Positions 1-9,459 of a stretch of 64,000 nucleotides of DNA are shown here, one piece after another. A program made the position numbers and the translations under genes. The notes beneath the pieces were generated by a model that was given only the letters and a program-made list of their open reading frames with translations, was not told where the DNA came from and ran no database searches. Location: positions 44,455-108,454 of the forward strand of contig CAJFOS010000006.1 in assembly GCA_904397865.1 (NCBI GenBank). Direction: 5' to 3'. Each line of letters opens with the position of its first letter. Within the stretch, counting starts at the first letter, position 1. This DNA comes from Candidatus Allochristensenella caecavium (lineage in GTDB: Bacteria; Bacillota; Clostridia; Christensenellales; QAND01).

Positions 1-902
1 GTTTCAGCAAACAGCGGCGCCACCGACACAATCTTGATTTTACTGCATTGGCGAATGTATGGGTTTTCCACCGAGTCCGTTGAAATCAGCATTTCAATCG
101 GGCTGTTTTCAATGGCTTGTACCCCTTTTTCACGAATCAGGATATGGCTCAGGCATGCATAGATATGCCGAGCCCCTTTGTTTTTCACCGCATTGGCAAT
201 TTCCACCAGTGTGCCGCCGGAAATCGTGAAGTCGTCCACAATCAGGCAATCCTTGCCCTCTACATTGCCGATAACTTCCAGCACCTTGGCCTTCTCATCA
301 TGCGCCACACGGGTTTTATCCCCAATCGCTACCGGCACGCCCAAATAATCCGCGTACCCGCGCGCATCCTTGGCAAACCCTGCATCCGGTGAAACAACGA
401 CCATGTTATCTGTCAATCCAAGGGATTTAACGAATTCACACAGCATAGGTTTGGAATACAGGTGGTCTACCGGTTTACGGAAAAAGCCTTGTACCTGCGG
501 CGCATGTAAGTCCATGACAATCACACGGTCAGCGCCCGCCATTTCAATGCAGTCCGCACATACACGCGCCCGGATAGACACGCGCGGCTCATCCTTCTTA
601 TCGCCTTTTGCATACCCGAAATAAGGAATTACAGCCGTCACCGAACCCGCAGAAGCCCGCTTCATCGCATCCATCCAGAATAGGATTTCCACAAATTCGT
701 TATTGGGATTCAGCCCAATCGGCTGGACAATATATACGTCCTTATCGCGCACCGTTTCCTTAATCCGCACGAAGATGTTTCCATCCGAAAACGTAATCAC
801 TTCGCTGTCGCCCAATTCACATCCGATGTACTCACACATTCTGCGCGCAAACGGTTTTCCCGTCGAGCCCGCAAAAATCTTTACGTCCCCGTTGGCATGC
901 AT
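1..902 (-). CDS. prs: Ribose-phosphate pyrophosphokinase, 3' end cut by window
   Basis: Makes PRPP from ribose 5-phosphate and ATP for nucleotide, His, Trp and NAD synthesis in the cytoplasm. About 300 residues are visible and the gene runs off the window start. The motif DLHAPQVQGFF is seen, and later the PRPP-binding loop reads VDDFTISGGTL. Common bacterial Prs has VDDMIDTAGTI there; an SGGTL loop is more like the plant class II enzymes, so this is a divergent Prs, and a second canonical copy may exist elsewhere (inference). The ATG at 902 follows an AAAGGCG ribosome site. A promoter lies just upstream, so the gene is transcribed apart from ftsH. Confidence 0.88.
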   Translation of the reverse strand, partial: MHANGDVKIFAGSTGKPFARRMCEYIGCELGDSEVITFSDGNIFVRIKETVRDKDVYIVQPIGLNPNNEFVEILFWMDAMKRASAGSVTAVIPYFGYAKGDKKDEPRVSIRARVCADCIEMAGADRVIVMDLHAPQVQGFFRKPVDHLYSKPMLCEFVKSLGLTDNMVVVSPDAGFAKDARGYADYLGVPVAIGDKTRVAHDEKAKVLEVIGNVEGKDCLIVDDFTISGGTLVEIANAVKNKGARHIYACLSHILIREKGVQAIENSPIEMLISTDSVENPYIRQCSKIKIVSVAPLFAE

Positions 903-944
903 CCCAATCAACGCCTTTCAAACATTAAAACTTTCGGTAATTTT

Positions 945-973
945 ATTGTACCACCGAGTCCCTGTTCCTTCAA
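945..973 (-). promoter_or_regulatory. Sigma-A type promoter of prs
   Basis: On the minus strand TTGAAG (968-973) is followed by a 17-base spacer and TACAAT (945-950), with TG one base before the -10 box. It sits about 45 bases upstream of the prs start. Confidence 0.6.
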
Positions 974-1061
974 CCAAACATTCTACAATTCTTTAAAAAT
1001 TCTTCTGTTTTTCTACATATATCCATGTTTTCAAGCTGGCGTATCGTGTCTTTTGATGATG

Positions 1062-1090
1062 AAAAAAGGACCATTGCAATGGTCCTTTTC
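1062..1090 (-). terminator. Intrinsic terminator after ftsH
   Basis: A hairpin with AAAAGGACCATTG/CAATGGTCCTTTT arms ends in a T run on the minus strand, immediately after the ftsH stop. Confidence 0.8.
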
Positions 1091-1101
1091 CGTTTTTCTG
1101 A

Positions 1102-3015
1102 TTATGCTTCATGCTCCGGCTGTTCATCAGTAGGGACAGCGGATGTTTCAAGCTGCGCAGGCGCGCTGGCCTGGTCCTTAGCAAACAATGCCTCGAATGT
1201 CTGCTGGTCCAATTTTTCCTTTTCCAACAGAATTTGGCACATCTGTTCGAGCGTATCCCTGTGTGCATTCAGAATATCCTTGGCCACTTTATAGGCGCTT
1301 TCGATAATGCGATGAATTTCTTCATCAATCTCAGCCGCAACCTTTTCCGAATACGAGCGCGTCTGGCCATAATCACGGCCCAGGAACACCTCATGTTCAC
1401 CGCCATAATAGGTGCGTCCGATGGCGTCGCTCATGCCGTATTCAACCACCATCTTGCGCGCTGTGCTCGTCGCCTTCTGCAGGTCGGACGAAGCACCGGT
1501 AGAAATCTCTCCAAGCATGAGCTCTTCCGCTGCACGGCCACCCAGCATCATCGCAATGTCATCGGTCATTTTGCTCTTAGTGACATAATGCGTTTCTTCG
1601 CCCGGCAGCGTCATCGTATAACCGCCTGCCTGCCCGCGCGGAATGATGGACACTTCATGCACCGGGTCGCAGTGCGGCAGTACATGGCCCACCAACGCAT
1701 GGCCTGCTTCATGATACGCCACCAGCTTCTTGTCTTTTTCGGTCACGACGCTGCTCTTTTTCTCCGGCCCAATTGTTACACGGTTGATGGCCTCCAAAAT
1801 GATAGGCATCGTAATCTCTTTCAATCCACGGCGCGCGGTTAGAATGGCCGCTTCATTCATCACATTCTCCAAGTCTGCACCCGTAAACCAGGGGGTTCGT
1901 TTGGCCAGCACTTTCAAGTCAACATCTTCGGCCAACGGCTTGCCTTTGCTGTGCACTTTGAGAATCTCTTCACGTCCTTTGATATCCGGATAGTTGACCG
2001 TAATCTGGCGGTCAAACCGACCCGGGCGCAACAGCGCCGGGTCCAGAATATCCGGACGGTTGGTCGCCGCGATGATGATAATGCCTTCATTGGGGGCAAA
2101 GCCATCCATCTCCACAAGCAACTGGTTCAGCGTTTGTTCACGTTCATCATGGCCGCCGCCCATGCCCGCGCCGCGGTGACGGCCCACCGCATCAATCTCA
2201 TCGATGAAAATCATGCAGGGTGCGTTTTTCTTCGCTGTATCAAACAAATCACGCACACGCGAAGCGCCTACGCCGACGAACATCTCTACAAAATCGGAAC
2301 CGCTGATGCTGTAGAACGGCACGCCCGCCTCACCAGCAACTGCTTTGGCCAGCAACGTTTTCCCCGTTCCCGGAGGGCCGACCAGCAATACGCCTTTGGG
2401 AATACGCGCGCCTAAATCCGCAAATTTTTTGGGATTTTTTAAGAAATCGACGATTTCAGCCAGTTCTTCGCGTTCCTCTTCAGCGCCAGCGACATCTTCA
2501 AATGTCTTTTTATTCTTGTCATCCGTATTGACCTTGGCACGGGATTTGCCAAAACTCATGACGCCGCGGCCGCCGCTTTGGCCCCCCTGCTGGCTAATCA
2601 TGAAATAGAACAGCCCGCCCATCAACAACATCGTCAACAGATAGGGCAGCATCGTCAGCAACCAGCTCGGCTCCGGCTCCGCTACAAACTGCAGCGAAAC
2701 ATCCTTATCCGCCGGATTCGGACCCAAGATGCTTTGCACGTCTTTCATAAATACGTCAATACTGGGCAAATACGTCGAAACATCGTATTGCTTGGGGAAA
2801 TCCTCTTTTTGGATTGTGGTGGACCGTTTGAGCGCCTTTACCTCATTTTCCATGACATAAATGCTGCTAATCTCGTTGTTTTCCACCAGTTGCATGAATT
2901 CCGAATACCCGACTTCCTTATCAACCGTCGGCGTTCCGCCCAGCGAAGATACCAGGAAAAACACCAGCAACAGCAATAAGAGATAGGTACCCGGCCCACG
3001 TAGCGCTTTTTTCAA
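1102..3015 (-). CDS. ftsH: ATP-dependent zinc metalloprotease FtsH
   Basis: Membrane-anchored AAA+ protease that degrades misfolded membrane proteins and some regulators. One transmembrane segment lies near residue 10 ([15 protein letters not shown]), a second near residue 120 after an extracytoplasmic domain. The Walker A motif GPPGTGKT, Walker B MIFIDEID and the zinc-binding HEAGH are all present. An ATG exists at 3054, but an AGAGGAGG ribosome site ends about 9 bases before a TTG at 3015, which gives 637 residues beginning MKKALRGP; I prefer that start. It follows tilS-hpt, as in Bacillus, but has its own promoter and terminator. Confidence 0.96.
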   Translation of the reverse strand: MKKALRGPGTYLLLLLLVFFLVSSLGGTPTVDKEVGYSEFMQLVENNEISSIYVMENEVKALKRSTTIQKEDFPKQYDVSTYLPSIDVFMKDVQSILGPNPADKDVSLQFVAEPEPSWLLTMLPYLLTMLLMGGLFYFMISQQGGQSGGRGVMSFGKSRAKVNTDDKNKKTFEDVAGAEEEREELAEIVDFLKNPKKFADLGARIPKGVLLVGPPGTGKTLLAKAVAGEAGVPFYSISGSDFVEMFVGVGASRVRDLFDTAKKNAPCMIFIDEIDAVGRHRGAGMGGGHDEREQTLNQLLVEMDGFAPNEGIIIIAATNRPDILDPALLRPGRFDRQITVNYPDIKGREEILKVHSKGKPLAEDVDLKVLAKRTPWFTGADLENVMNEAAILTARRGLKEITMPIILEAINRVTIGPEKKSSVVTEKDKKLVAYHEAGHALVGHVLPHCDPVHEVSIIPRGQAGGYTMTLPGEETHYVTKSKMTDDIAMMLGGRAAEELMLGEISTGASSDLQKATSTARKMVVEYGMSDAIGRTYYGGEHEVFLGRDYGQTRSYSEKVAAEIDEEIHRIIESAYKVAKDILNAHRDTLEQMCQILLEKEKLDQQTFEALFAKDQASAPAQLETSAVPTDEQPEHEA

Positions 3016-3081
3016 GTTGGATAATCCTCCTCTATATTCCGTCCATCCATGCATAAATGCAAATTCGAAAGTTTGCGGATT

Positions 3082-3110
3082 ATTATATCATATCTTCCCA
3101 TCAGCGACAA
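3082..3110 (-). promoter_or_regulatory. Sigma-A type promoter of ftsH
   Basis: TTGTCG (3105-3110), a 17-base spacer and TATAAT (3082-3087) are read on the minus strand between hpt and ftsH. Confidence 0.65.
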
Positions 3111-3127
3111 CCGAATTCTCCGTGTGC

Positions 3128-3664
3128 TCAGCAGTATTCTTCCTCTTTGAGCACACAAACATCCGGATAATTGCGGTGATGAGAAGCAAAATCCAGACCA
3201 TAGCCGACAACAAATTCATTGGGAATGGAAAAACCGACGTAGTCTGCCTGTAAGTCTACCAGCCGGCGTTCTTTTTTATCCAACAACGTGCAAATTTTCA
3301 GCGAAGCCGGATTGCGCTTGAGCAAAATATCCTTCAGCGCATTGAGCGTCTGTCCACTGTCAATGATATCCTCGATAATCAAGATATGTTTGCCCTGAAT
3401 ATCCACACCAAAGTCACGCTTAATTTCCACCGTGCCGCTGCTTTCCGTGCTGTCCCCATAACTGGAAACGATTAAAAACTCCACCGACATCGGCAGGTCA
3501 ATCGCGCGCACCAGGTCTGCAGCAAAGATAAACGCGCCGTTAAGGATACACGTGGCAACGATTTCCTGTCCTGCATAATCCTGTGTAATCTGTTTGCCCA
3601 GTTCCTGCACTTTCCGCGCAATTTCCTCTTTGGATACCAACACCTTTTTGACTGCCTGATTCAT
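3128..3664 (-). CDS. hpt: Hypoxanthine phosphoribosyltransferase
   Basis: Purine salvage enzyme that converts hypoxanthine or guanine plus PRPP to IMP or GMP. The 178 residues are the normal length. The PRPP loop is visible as IIEDIIDSGQTL, followed by a typical CTLLDKKERR segment. The ATG has a GGGGGA ribosome site. It starts only 18 bases after the tilS stop, so tilS and hpt form one transcript, an arrangement conserved in Bacillus and Clostridia. Confidence 0.95.
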   Translation of the reverse strand: MNQAVKKVLVSKEEIARKVQELGKQITQDYAGQEIVATCILNGAFIFAADLVRAIDLPMSVEFLIVSSYGDSTESSGTVEIKRDFGVDIQGKHILIIEDIIDSGQTLNALKDILLKRNPASLKICTLLDKKERRLVDLQADYVGFSIPNEFVVGYGLDFASHHRNYPDVCVLKEEEYC

Positions 3665-3682
3665 TGTTTTCCCCCATCTTGC

Positions 3683-5029
3683 TTATAGATCCGCGACCCA
3701 TTGTAATTGAAGTATCGTATTGGTCCGCCCGTTGACCAGTGCGCTGTCGCTACGCGCCACCCCGGGAATCCATAAGACCTGCGTGCCGCTGCACACCACT
3801 GGCAGCCTGTCGCGCAGGCCATGTGGCACCTTTTGGTCCGTCAAAATATCACTGACGCTCTTGGTGCCCGCCTTTGTATGAATCTTGTCGCCCTTATGGC
3901 GCGGCCGCGCCGTCAAAATAGGCGTGGATAACGCCTGCTCATCCAGCCAAAGCGTATCCATATCCAACGGCAACGACATGCCCTCACGCCTTTGTAAACG
4001 ACTGACCACGATGCGCCCTCCATCCAGGCGGACGCATCCCGGCTGTGCAAGCGGCATGGCGGCAAACGGCTCTGCATCGATGCATAACTCCACCCAGGCT
4101 CCACACCATATCTGGCAGTTCGGCGTAAGGCGGGCATGCGTACCGGTTTGCACCGTCTTGAGGGCATCAGCCAATATCGTCTGCCGCATTTCCGTCAGGC
4201 CTAAACACTCCATCGCCGTTAGCAGCAACCGTTTCTGAACGGGAACAGGCTGCCGGCAAAAAGCCTGCCTGTCCATGCGTATCCAATACGCATCCTGCCC
4301 CTGCCAGTGTACCTGTTTCATCGCTTGGTGCGTCCATTGCTGTAAAAGCGCCTCATCCTCACGCACATTTTGTGCTAAGCGAACCAGGGCCGTTACAATT
4401 TGCGGATTGAACTCCGCTTGCAAGTAAGGCAGCAAACCATGGCGGATTCGGTTGCGTGTATACCGGCAATCTGCATTGCTCTTGTCCTCACAATACGGAA
4501 TCCGGTTTGCACGAATATAGGCTTCAATCGAAGCGCGGCTGTTGTATAACAACGGGCGAATCAGCCAGCCGCGTTTGGGCTGCATTCCCTGCAGGCCTCG
4601 CAGACCTGTTCCCCGCAGCAGATGCATCAACACCGTTTCCGCCTGGTCCTCCTGATGATGCGCAACCGCTACCACGCCTGGCGTCTGTTCACACATACGC
4701 TGAAAAAAGGCATACCGCAGGCGGCGTGCCGCCTGTTCAATGCCTTCGCCCTTGCGCTGTTCCTTGGCTACATCCACCCGCTCTACCACGCAGGGAATGC
4801 CCCAGGCAGCGCACACACGCTGGACAAATGTCGCTTCCTTGCTACTTTGTGGGCGCAGCATATGGTCCATATGCAGCACCGTTATCGAAAAGGGTACCTC
4901 TCGGGCCGACAGCCGCAGCGCGTGCAGCATGGCCATAGAGTCACGCCCACCGGAGACAGCTGCATACACACGGCCGTTGCGCGGTACCATGGCATATTGC
5001 TCCATGGTTTTCTGCATCTGTTCCCGCAA
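3683..5029 (-). CDS. tilS: tRNA(Ile)-lysidine synthase
   Basis: Adds lysine to C34 of the CAU-anticodon isoleucine tRNA so that it reads AUA. The N-type ATP pyrophosphatase loop SGGRDSMAML is near the N-terminus, followed by the TilS linker and C-terminal domains; total length about 448 residues fits the family. An upstream ATG at 5080 lacks a ribosome site. AAAGGGGG precedes a TTG at 5029, and an ATG at 5017 is a possible alternative, so the start is uncertain by a few residues. A terminator just upstream separates it from spoIIE. Confidence 0.92.
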   Translation of the reverse strand: MREQMQKTMEQYAMVPRNGRVYAAVSGGRDSMAMLHALRLSAREVPFSITVLHMDHMLRPQSSKEATFVQRVCAAWGIPCVVERVDVAKEQRKGEGIEQAARRLRYAFFQRMCEQTPGVVAVAHHQEDQAETVLMHLLRGTGLRGLQGMQPKRGWLIRPLLYNSRASIEAYIRANRIPYCEDKSNADCRYTRNRIRHGLLPYLQAEFNPQIVTALVRLAQNVREDEALLQQWTHQAMKQVHWQGQDAYWIRMDRQAFCRQPVPVQKRLLLTAMECLGLTEMRQTILADALKTVQTGTHARLTPNCQIWCGAWVELCIDAEPFAAMPLAQPGCVRLDGGRIVVSRLQRREGMSLPLDMDTLWLDEQALSTPILTARPRHKGDKIHTKAGTKSVSDILTDQKVPHGLRDRLPVVCSGTQVLWIPGVARSDSALVNGRTNTILQLQWVADL

Positions 5030-5106
5030 GCGCCCGCCCCCTTTCAATATGTACTCATTGTACCCATTCTGTCCGCGCAAAGCAACTGATTCCCGCGCTT
5101 TTCCAC

Positions 5107-5148
5107 GAAAAAAAGCGCCCCGTGCACCGTGGGCACGAAGCGCTTTTG
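5107..5148 (-). terminator. Intrinsic terminator after spoIIE
   Basis: On the minus strand a stem built from AAAGCGC and CGTGC blocks is followed by a run of seven T, between spoIIE and tilS. Confidence 0.75.
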
Positions 5149-5155
5149 GGGGGAG

Positions 5156-7192
5156 CTAATGTACCTTTGCCTTTTCCGTTCGTTTTATACGCAACACAAT
5201 GGCCGTCATATCATCCTTGGCACCGCCGGCCTGTTCCATCGCCAAATCCACCAGCCGGCCTGCAGCCGCATGCGCATCCGGCGCTGTTGTGGCCTGCAGC
5301 AGCCAAGATGAGACCAGTTCCGGTTTCATCATGTCCGCAACGCCATCGCTCAACAGCACAATGGTGTCACCGGGCGCGATGTCCCGTTGCATCATTGCCG
5401 GCTGCACACTATCGACAATGCCAATCGGCAATGCCCCCTGCGCGATGGATTCCGCAATTCCCCGCCGTATCAAAAACGATGGCGCCGCACAGGTTTTGAT
5501 AAAATGGCAGCGTTGTTTGTTTAGGTCAATCAAGCATAGGTCCACGGCGGCAAATACATCTTTCTGGCGCATTGTGAGAATGCGATTTACCATGGGCAGA
5601 ATATCCTTCTCTTCATATCCGGCCATAAAATAATCCTCTATCAGCTGCGCTGCCGCCTGGGCTGTCTGGGCCGCCTGTTCACCGCTACCCATGCCGTCAC
5701 ACAGGCATATCAGTTCCCGGCCGCCTTGCAGATGGACGGAGGAAACTACATCGCCGCATACGCTTTCGCCCTCTTTTTGTACACAGGCCGCCCCGCCTTG
5801 CATACTCAGTGGAAATACCTGCGCATATCCCATCACGCATTTGTTCCTTTTCGCGCCGCAGCAAGGCCGTTCCAACGGGCGCATCTCCACCCCGCAGGCC
5901 GCAGAAACCGCTTTTTGCATCATCTTCTGGCATACGCCGTGACCGCCGCAGGCCCGCGTTTCCACCCGAGCCACCAACCCGTCCTCCTCGCGCACAGCAA
6001 CGCCCAACACATCCACCCCTGCCAAGCGCAGACGCTGAGCGATGGTGCGTTCCGCCCAATCATCAAAGCCGCTTCCCTGCTCCACCTGCCGGGCGGTTTT
6101 TTTCAGCAATTCCGCCGTTTGAGCGGACTGCTCAGCCAACAGCACTGTCTGTGCCTGCGCGTCCGTTTCCTTGCCCAATACACGGGAAGTCTGTTTCATC
6201 GCCTTGCTCAGCCGAAACAGCTTTTCCGATACCAACCGCTGCAGCATCGCCGAACGCGGCACATCCAGCAGTGTGCGGCTACGCCGGAACATCGCACCCA
6301 GTGCGTCCAGCCAGCTCTGGGGAACGGCCGCGCAAAGCGCACCTGCTACCATCAGTTCCCCCAAGGGGATAATCGCCTGCGCATTGGCGTTGATATACAC
6401 AGTAAACAGCGCGTTACACAGCATGAACCCCAGGATGGCACCACCCTTGCCCATCCGTCCACAATATCCGGCAATCAGGGCGCATATGCCCATATTCCCG
6501 ATATATAGCGCCGTGGCGCCGCCGCACAGCGTCGCACAAAAGCCAAGTGCCAGGCCGATGCACGCCAATAAGGGGGGCGACATACAACAAGCCAACGCCA
6601 TCAAAATGGCAATCTCGCCCATACGCATTGCATTCATGCTCATAATCGAAACAGAAGCCAGCCCCATCAGCAAGGCACAGATGCCAAAAATGACGGCCAA
6701 CACCTCGTTTTCCTTGAGCGGCGCCTTTCGTTCCAGTGCCGAAAGCCCCCGCAGCGTTTCCGTAAAAATAAACGTGCAGGCCACTGCTAACGTTCCCTCT
6801 AAAAGAGTAATCAGAATGCCATACCAGGTATCCCTACGCACATACATCGTCCCGCAAACCGCGGCCAGCAGTAATGCATAGCGGATGCGCGGCGCTACCG
6901 TGCGGTTATGATGTTCCGCTATAAACTGCATACCCAGCTGCAACGGTGCGTTGAACAGCGTCAGAAACATCATCTCCCTGGATGCAAAGCACGCACCCAC
7001 CACACATCCAATCGCCGTCCGATTGCCCCCTTTGCGTTGCAGATAACTGGCGGTACAAAAGGCCGCTGCAAATGGGCAAAGGGATTTTACTACGCAAGCC
7101 TGCGCCAAAATGACCGCAATGCCCAGCGGAGCAAACGTGCGAATCCAGGTCCCAATGGGAACGGCTTTGAGTTGTTCCATACGCTGTTCCAT
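5156..7192 (-). CDS. spoIIE: Stage II sporulation protein E, PP2C-type phosphatase
   Basis: In the forespore SpoIIE dephosphorylates SpoIIAA and so frees sigma-F; it also acts at the polar septum. The N-terminal half, to about residue 310, is a run of hydrophobic membrane segments. The C-terminal third is a PP2C/SpoIIE phosphatase with the metal-binding stretch LCDGMGSGEQAAQ and a later LLSDGVADMM. Its 678 residues are shorter than the 827 of the Bacillus protein. A strong GGAGGAGG site precedes the ATG at 7192, which I prefer to the ATG at 7270. The promoter region carries a 0A-box-like site. Confidence 0.95.
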   Translation of the reverse strand: MEQRMEQLKAVPIGTWIRTFAPLGIAVILAQACVVKSLCPFAAAFCTASYLQRKGGNRTAIGCVVGACFASREMMFLTLFNAPLQLGMQFIAEHHNRTVAPRIRYALLLAAVCGTMYVRRDTWYGILITLLEGTLAVACTFIFTETLRGLSALERKAPLKENEVLAVIFGICALLMGLASVSIMSMNAMRMGEIAILMALACCMSPPLLACIGLALGFCATLCGGATALYIGNMGICALIAGYCGRMGKGGAILGFMLCNALFTVYINANAQAIIPLGELMVAGALCAAVPQSWLDALGAMFRRSRTLLDVPRSAMLQRLVSEKLFRLSKAMKQTSRVLGKETDAQAQTVLLAEQSAQTAELLKKTARQVEQGSGFDDWAERTIAQRLRLAGVDVLGVAVREEDGLVARVETRACGGHGVCQKMMQKAVSAACGVEMRPLERPCCGAKRNKCVMGYAQVFPLSMQGGAACVQKEGESVCGDVVSSVHLQGGRELICLCDGMGSGEQAAQTAQAAAQLIEDYFMAGYEEKDILPMVNRILTMRQKDVFAAVDLCLIDLNKQRCHFIKTCAAPSFLIRRGIAESIAQGALPIGIVDSVQPAMMQRDIAPGDTIVLLSDGVADMMKPELVSSWLLQATTAPDAHAAAGRLVDLAMEQAGGAKDDMTAIVLRIKRTEKAKVH

Positions 7193-7220
7193 GCTTGTCC
7201 TCCTCCCCTGTTGTAGGGGG

Positions 7221-7255
7221 ATTATAACAAGCTGCACAGGGCGCGTTTCGTCGAA
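7221..7255 (-). promoter_or_regulatory. spoIIE promoter with 0A-box-like site
   Basis: An extended -10 (TGTTATAAT, hexamer 7221-7226) lies about 30 bases before the spoIIE start. The palindrome TTCGTCGAA (7247-7255) contains CGACGAA, one base from the Spo0A consensus TGNCGAA, where the -35 element should be. In Bacillus spoIIE is activated by phosphorylated Spo0A through such overlapping boxes; activation here is inferred. Confidence 0.45.
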
Positions 7256-7335
7256 GGGCGCTTTCGCCAAAAGCCGTAGTCGTTCGCGTAAAAAAGCAAG
7301 TATATTTTTGGCATTTTATTTTGCAGTATTTTATT

Positions 7336-7364
7336 TTGACATTCAAACTACTTTCTGTTATTAT
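7336..7364 (+). promoter_or_regulatory. Consensus sigma-A promoter of the M28 peptidase gene
   Basis: TTGACA (7336-7341), a 17-base spacer and TATTAT (7359-7364) precede the peptidase gene by about 45 bases. Confidence 0.75.
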
Positions 7365-7408
7365 GGGCAACGGTTTTTTATTTTCCCAACGGATTTGGAG
7401 GTAGAATC

Positions 7409-9184
7409 ATGCAAAAACAAACCAGACGAATGGCCGCCTATGGATTGACGGCCGTCGTCCTTCTTCTGGGGGCTTTTTTGGGATATCGGCAGATTTGCCC
7501 GCCCCAAACCCCTGACAATTTTCAGGAAAACAATACCCTTACGCTTTCCGATGTCGCAGGGCAGACGGAACCTTCGATGAATATGATGCTTTCTCATCTG
7601 AAAATCATGAGCCGGCAGATGCATGTGGCTGGAAGCGACGCCAACCGGCAGGTACATGACTACCTGGTTCAACAACTGACTGCCATGGGCTACACCCCGC
7701 AAACCGAATCATATCAGCTCACCCCCCAGCAGATTTTTCAAATCGAACGTACCCACCGCAACCACCAGGACGATGTATATGACGAACAGGAAATCCGCGA
7801 TTATGCTGCCATGGGCGACGCACAGACCTTGGATATCCAAAATGTGCTGGTTACTATCCCCGCGCCGCAGGCGCAGGGGGCCGTTCTGGTCATGGCGCAT
7901 TATGACAGTGTGAAATTCGGTCCCGGCGCATCGGATGACCTCATTTCCGTCACCGCATTGATGGAAACGCTGCGTACGCTGGATACAACCGGCATGCAAA
8001 ACGACCTGTATGTCCTCTTCACAGACGGGGAAGAACAGGGCTTACTGGGTGCCGCTTGTTTTGTGGACAGCCATCCTGAACTCAAGGATAGGCTTTCTCT
8101 GGTGGTGAATGTCGAATCCCGTGGGCAGCGCGGCGCGCTGCTGATGTTCGAAACCACGGCCAATAATCAGGCCATGATTGACCTATACCAACAAGGCGTT
8201 CCCGTTCCTGTCAGCTTTTCCATCGCAACGTCCGTCTACCAGATGATGCAGAACGATACGGACTTGAGCGAATTCATGCTTGCCGGCTATGCGGGCCTCA
8301 ACTTTGCCTGCATTGAAGGCGCCGAAGTCTACCATACCGAAAACGATACCTTTGAAGGGATTGACCGCGATACCGTTTACCACTATCTGCAAACAACCTC
8401 AGGGTTTGTCAACTTTCTCTGTAGGGCGGATGTATCTGCCGTCGCCAGCTCCCAGCAGGATGCTGTGTTCTTCCCGCTTTTGCAGGGAAACCTTGTCGTC
8501 ATGGGCGATGGAACCGCTAGGGGGATTGCTTGGGTAAGCGCAGCGCTTGCATGCGCTTGGATTGCCTTCCTTCTCCTCGCCCGTAAGGCCAGCGGAAAGA
8601 CGTTGCTGAAAACCGTGGGCATGCAATTGGGAATGATGGTAGCCGGAGCACTCGTTAGCTTTGTAGTGGTCAAAATCGCCAGTACGGCCGCACACCTGTC
8701 CACCACGCGCGAATACCTCACCTGGGCGCTTTCTACGCCGCTGTTTTTGATTCTCTTGGCCATCAGCATGGTTGTCAGCACATGGATTTTGCTGCGGTAT
8801 GCACGCAAACAAAACGAACCGCTGGCCGTGCTGGCTGGTATGATGCCGCTGCTCATCCTTGGTGCGATTGGTACCGCCCTGGCATTCAATGCGGCAAGCT
8901 ACTTATTCTCTCTGCCGCTGTGCCTGTTGCTGGCTGTCAGCGTGATTGCCTGGATTTTGCAATCCAAACACATGCGCCTGCATATGTTGGGTAGCATCAG
9001 CCTGGTAGTGATTGGCCTGTTCACATTGCTGCTGTTCACGCCCATCGTATACTTGGTGTATGTAGCGCTCGCCTTGCCGATGGCGCCGGCCGCAATTGCC
9101 CTGGCCGGTATTCCTCTTTCCATCTGTGTGGCATGTGCATGTTTGCTGTTTCCCTGCGACACGCCGGAATCAGCTCTTGCATAA
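7409..9184 (+). CDS. Membrane-bound M28-family zinc peptidase
   Basis: Predicted zinc aminopeptidase of the M28 family, anchored in the membrane with its catalytic domain probably outside. One N-terminal membrane segment (about residues 10-25) is followed by an M28 domain. The expected metal ligands are visible: His in MAHYDS (about 164), Asp in GASDDL, paired Glu in DGEEQGLLGA, Glu in VVNVESRG and His in EVYHTEND. After residue 370 come about seven hydrophobic segments with no motif I recognise. Start ATG has a GGAGG site. It has its own promoter and terminator and is divergent from spoIIE. Substrate unknown. Confidence 0.85.
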   Translation: MQKQTRRMAAYGLTAVVLLLGAFLGYRQICPPQTPDNFQENNTLTLSDVAGQTEPSMNMMLSHLKIMSRQMHVAGSDANRQVHDYLVQQLTAMGYTPQTESYQLTPQQIFQIERTHRNHQDDVYDEQEIRDYAAMGDAQTLDIQNVLVTIPAPQAQGAVLVMAHYDSVKFGPGASDDLISVTALMETLRTLDTTGMQNDLYVLFTDGEEQGLLGAACFVDSHPELKDRLSLVVNVESRGQRGALLMFETTANNQAMIDLYQQGVPVPVSFSIATSVYQMMQNDTDLSEFMLAGYAGLNFACIEGAEVYHTENDTFEGIDRDTVYHYLQTTSGFVNFLCRADVSAVASSQQDAVFFPLLQGNLVVMGDGTARGIAWVSAALACAWIAFLLLARKASGKTLLKTVGMQLGMMVAGALVSFVVVKIASTAAHLSTTREYLTWALSTPLFLILLAISMVVSTWILLRYARKQNEPLAVLAGMMPLLILGAIGTALAFNAASYLFSLPLCLLLAVSVIAWILQSKHMRLHMLGSISLVVIGLFTLLLFTPIVYLVYVALALPMAPAAIALAGIPLSICVACACLLFPCDTPESALA

Positions 9185-9185
9185 T

Positions 9186-9216
9186 AAAAAAGAGCATCTA
9201 AAGATGCTCTTTTTTA
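9186..9216. terminator. Bidirectional terminator between peptidase and ferredoxin genes
   Basis: AAAAAAGAGCATC and GATGCTCTTTTTT arms with a 4-base loop can stop transcription from either side. Confidence 0.85.
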
Positions 9217-9405
9217 TTCCTGAATATCAATCACGCTGACTGGGCAGCTATCACGTGCTTCCTGTGCAGCTGCCTCCGCCTCTGGTGGAATTGGATTAAC
9301 CACTGCCTCCGCTTTTCCTTCATCATTCAGCGCAAAGACCTCGCCGCATATGCCTGTACACAATCCGCAGCCAATACAACCTTCCTGGTCCACTGTCGCA
9401 TGCAT
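9214..9405 (-). CDS. Single-cluster [4Fe-4S] ferredoxin
   Basis: Small cytoplasmic electron carrier of 63 residues. CIGCGLC gives three cluster cysteines (about residues 10, 13 and 16) and the fourth is in SCPVSVI near the C-terminus, the pattern of Thermotoga-type monocluster ferredoxins; an extra Cys at about 20 is also typical. The GGAGG ribosome site ends right against an ATG at 9414 and lies about 9 bases before the ATG at 9405, so the latter is chosen. Redox partner not evident; the flavodiiron gene 2.2 kb away is a speculative candidate. Confidence 0.9.
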   Translation of the reverse strand: MHATVDQEGCIGCGLCTGICGEVFALNDEGKAEAVVNPIPPEAEAAAQEARDSCPVSVIDIQE

Positions 9406-9459
9406 GCTTGTCATCCTCCTCGTTTGTACTTGTTGCTAGCATTCGCCATTTTGCAGATT

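Noticed and set aside
30..1000. Plus-strand frames opposite prs
   Set aside because: The minus strand encodes a clear PRPP synthetase; the plus frames have no start signals.
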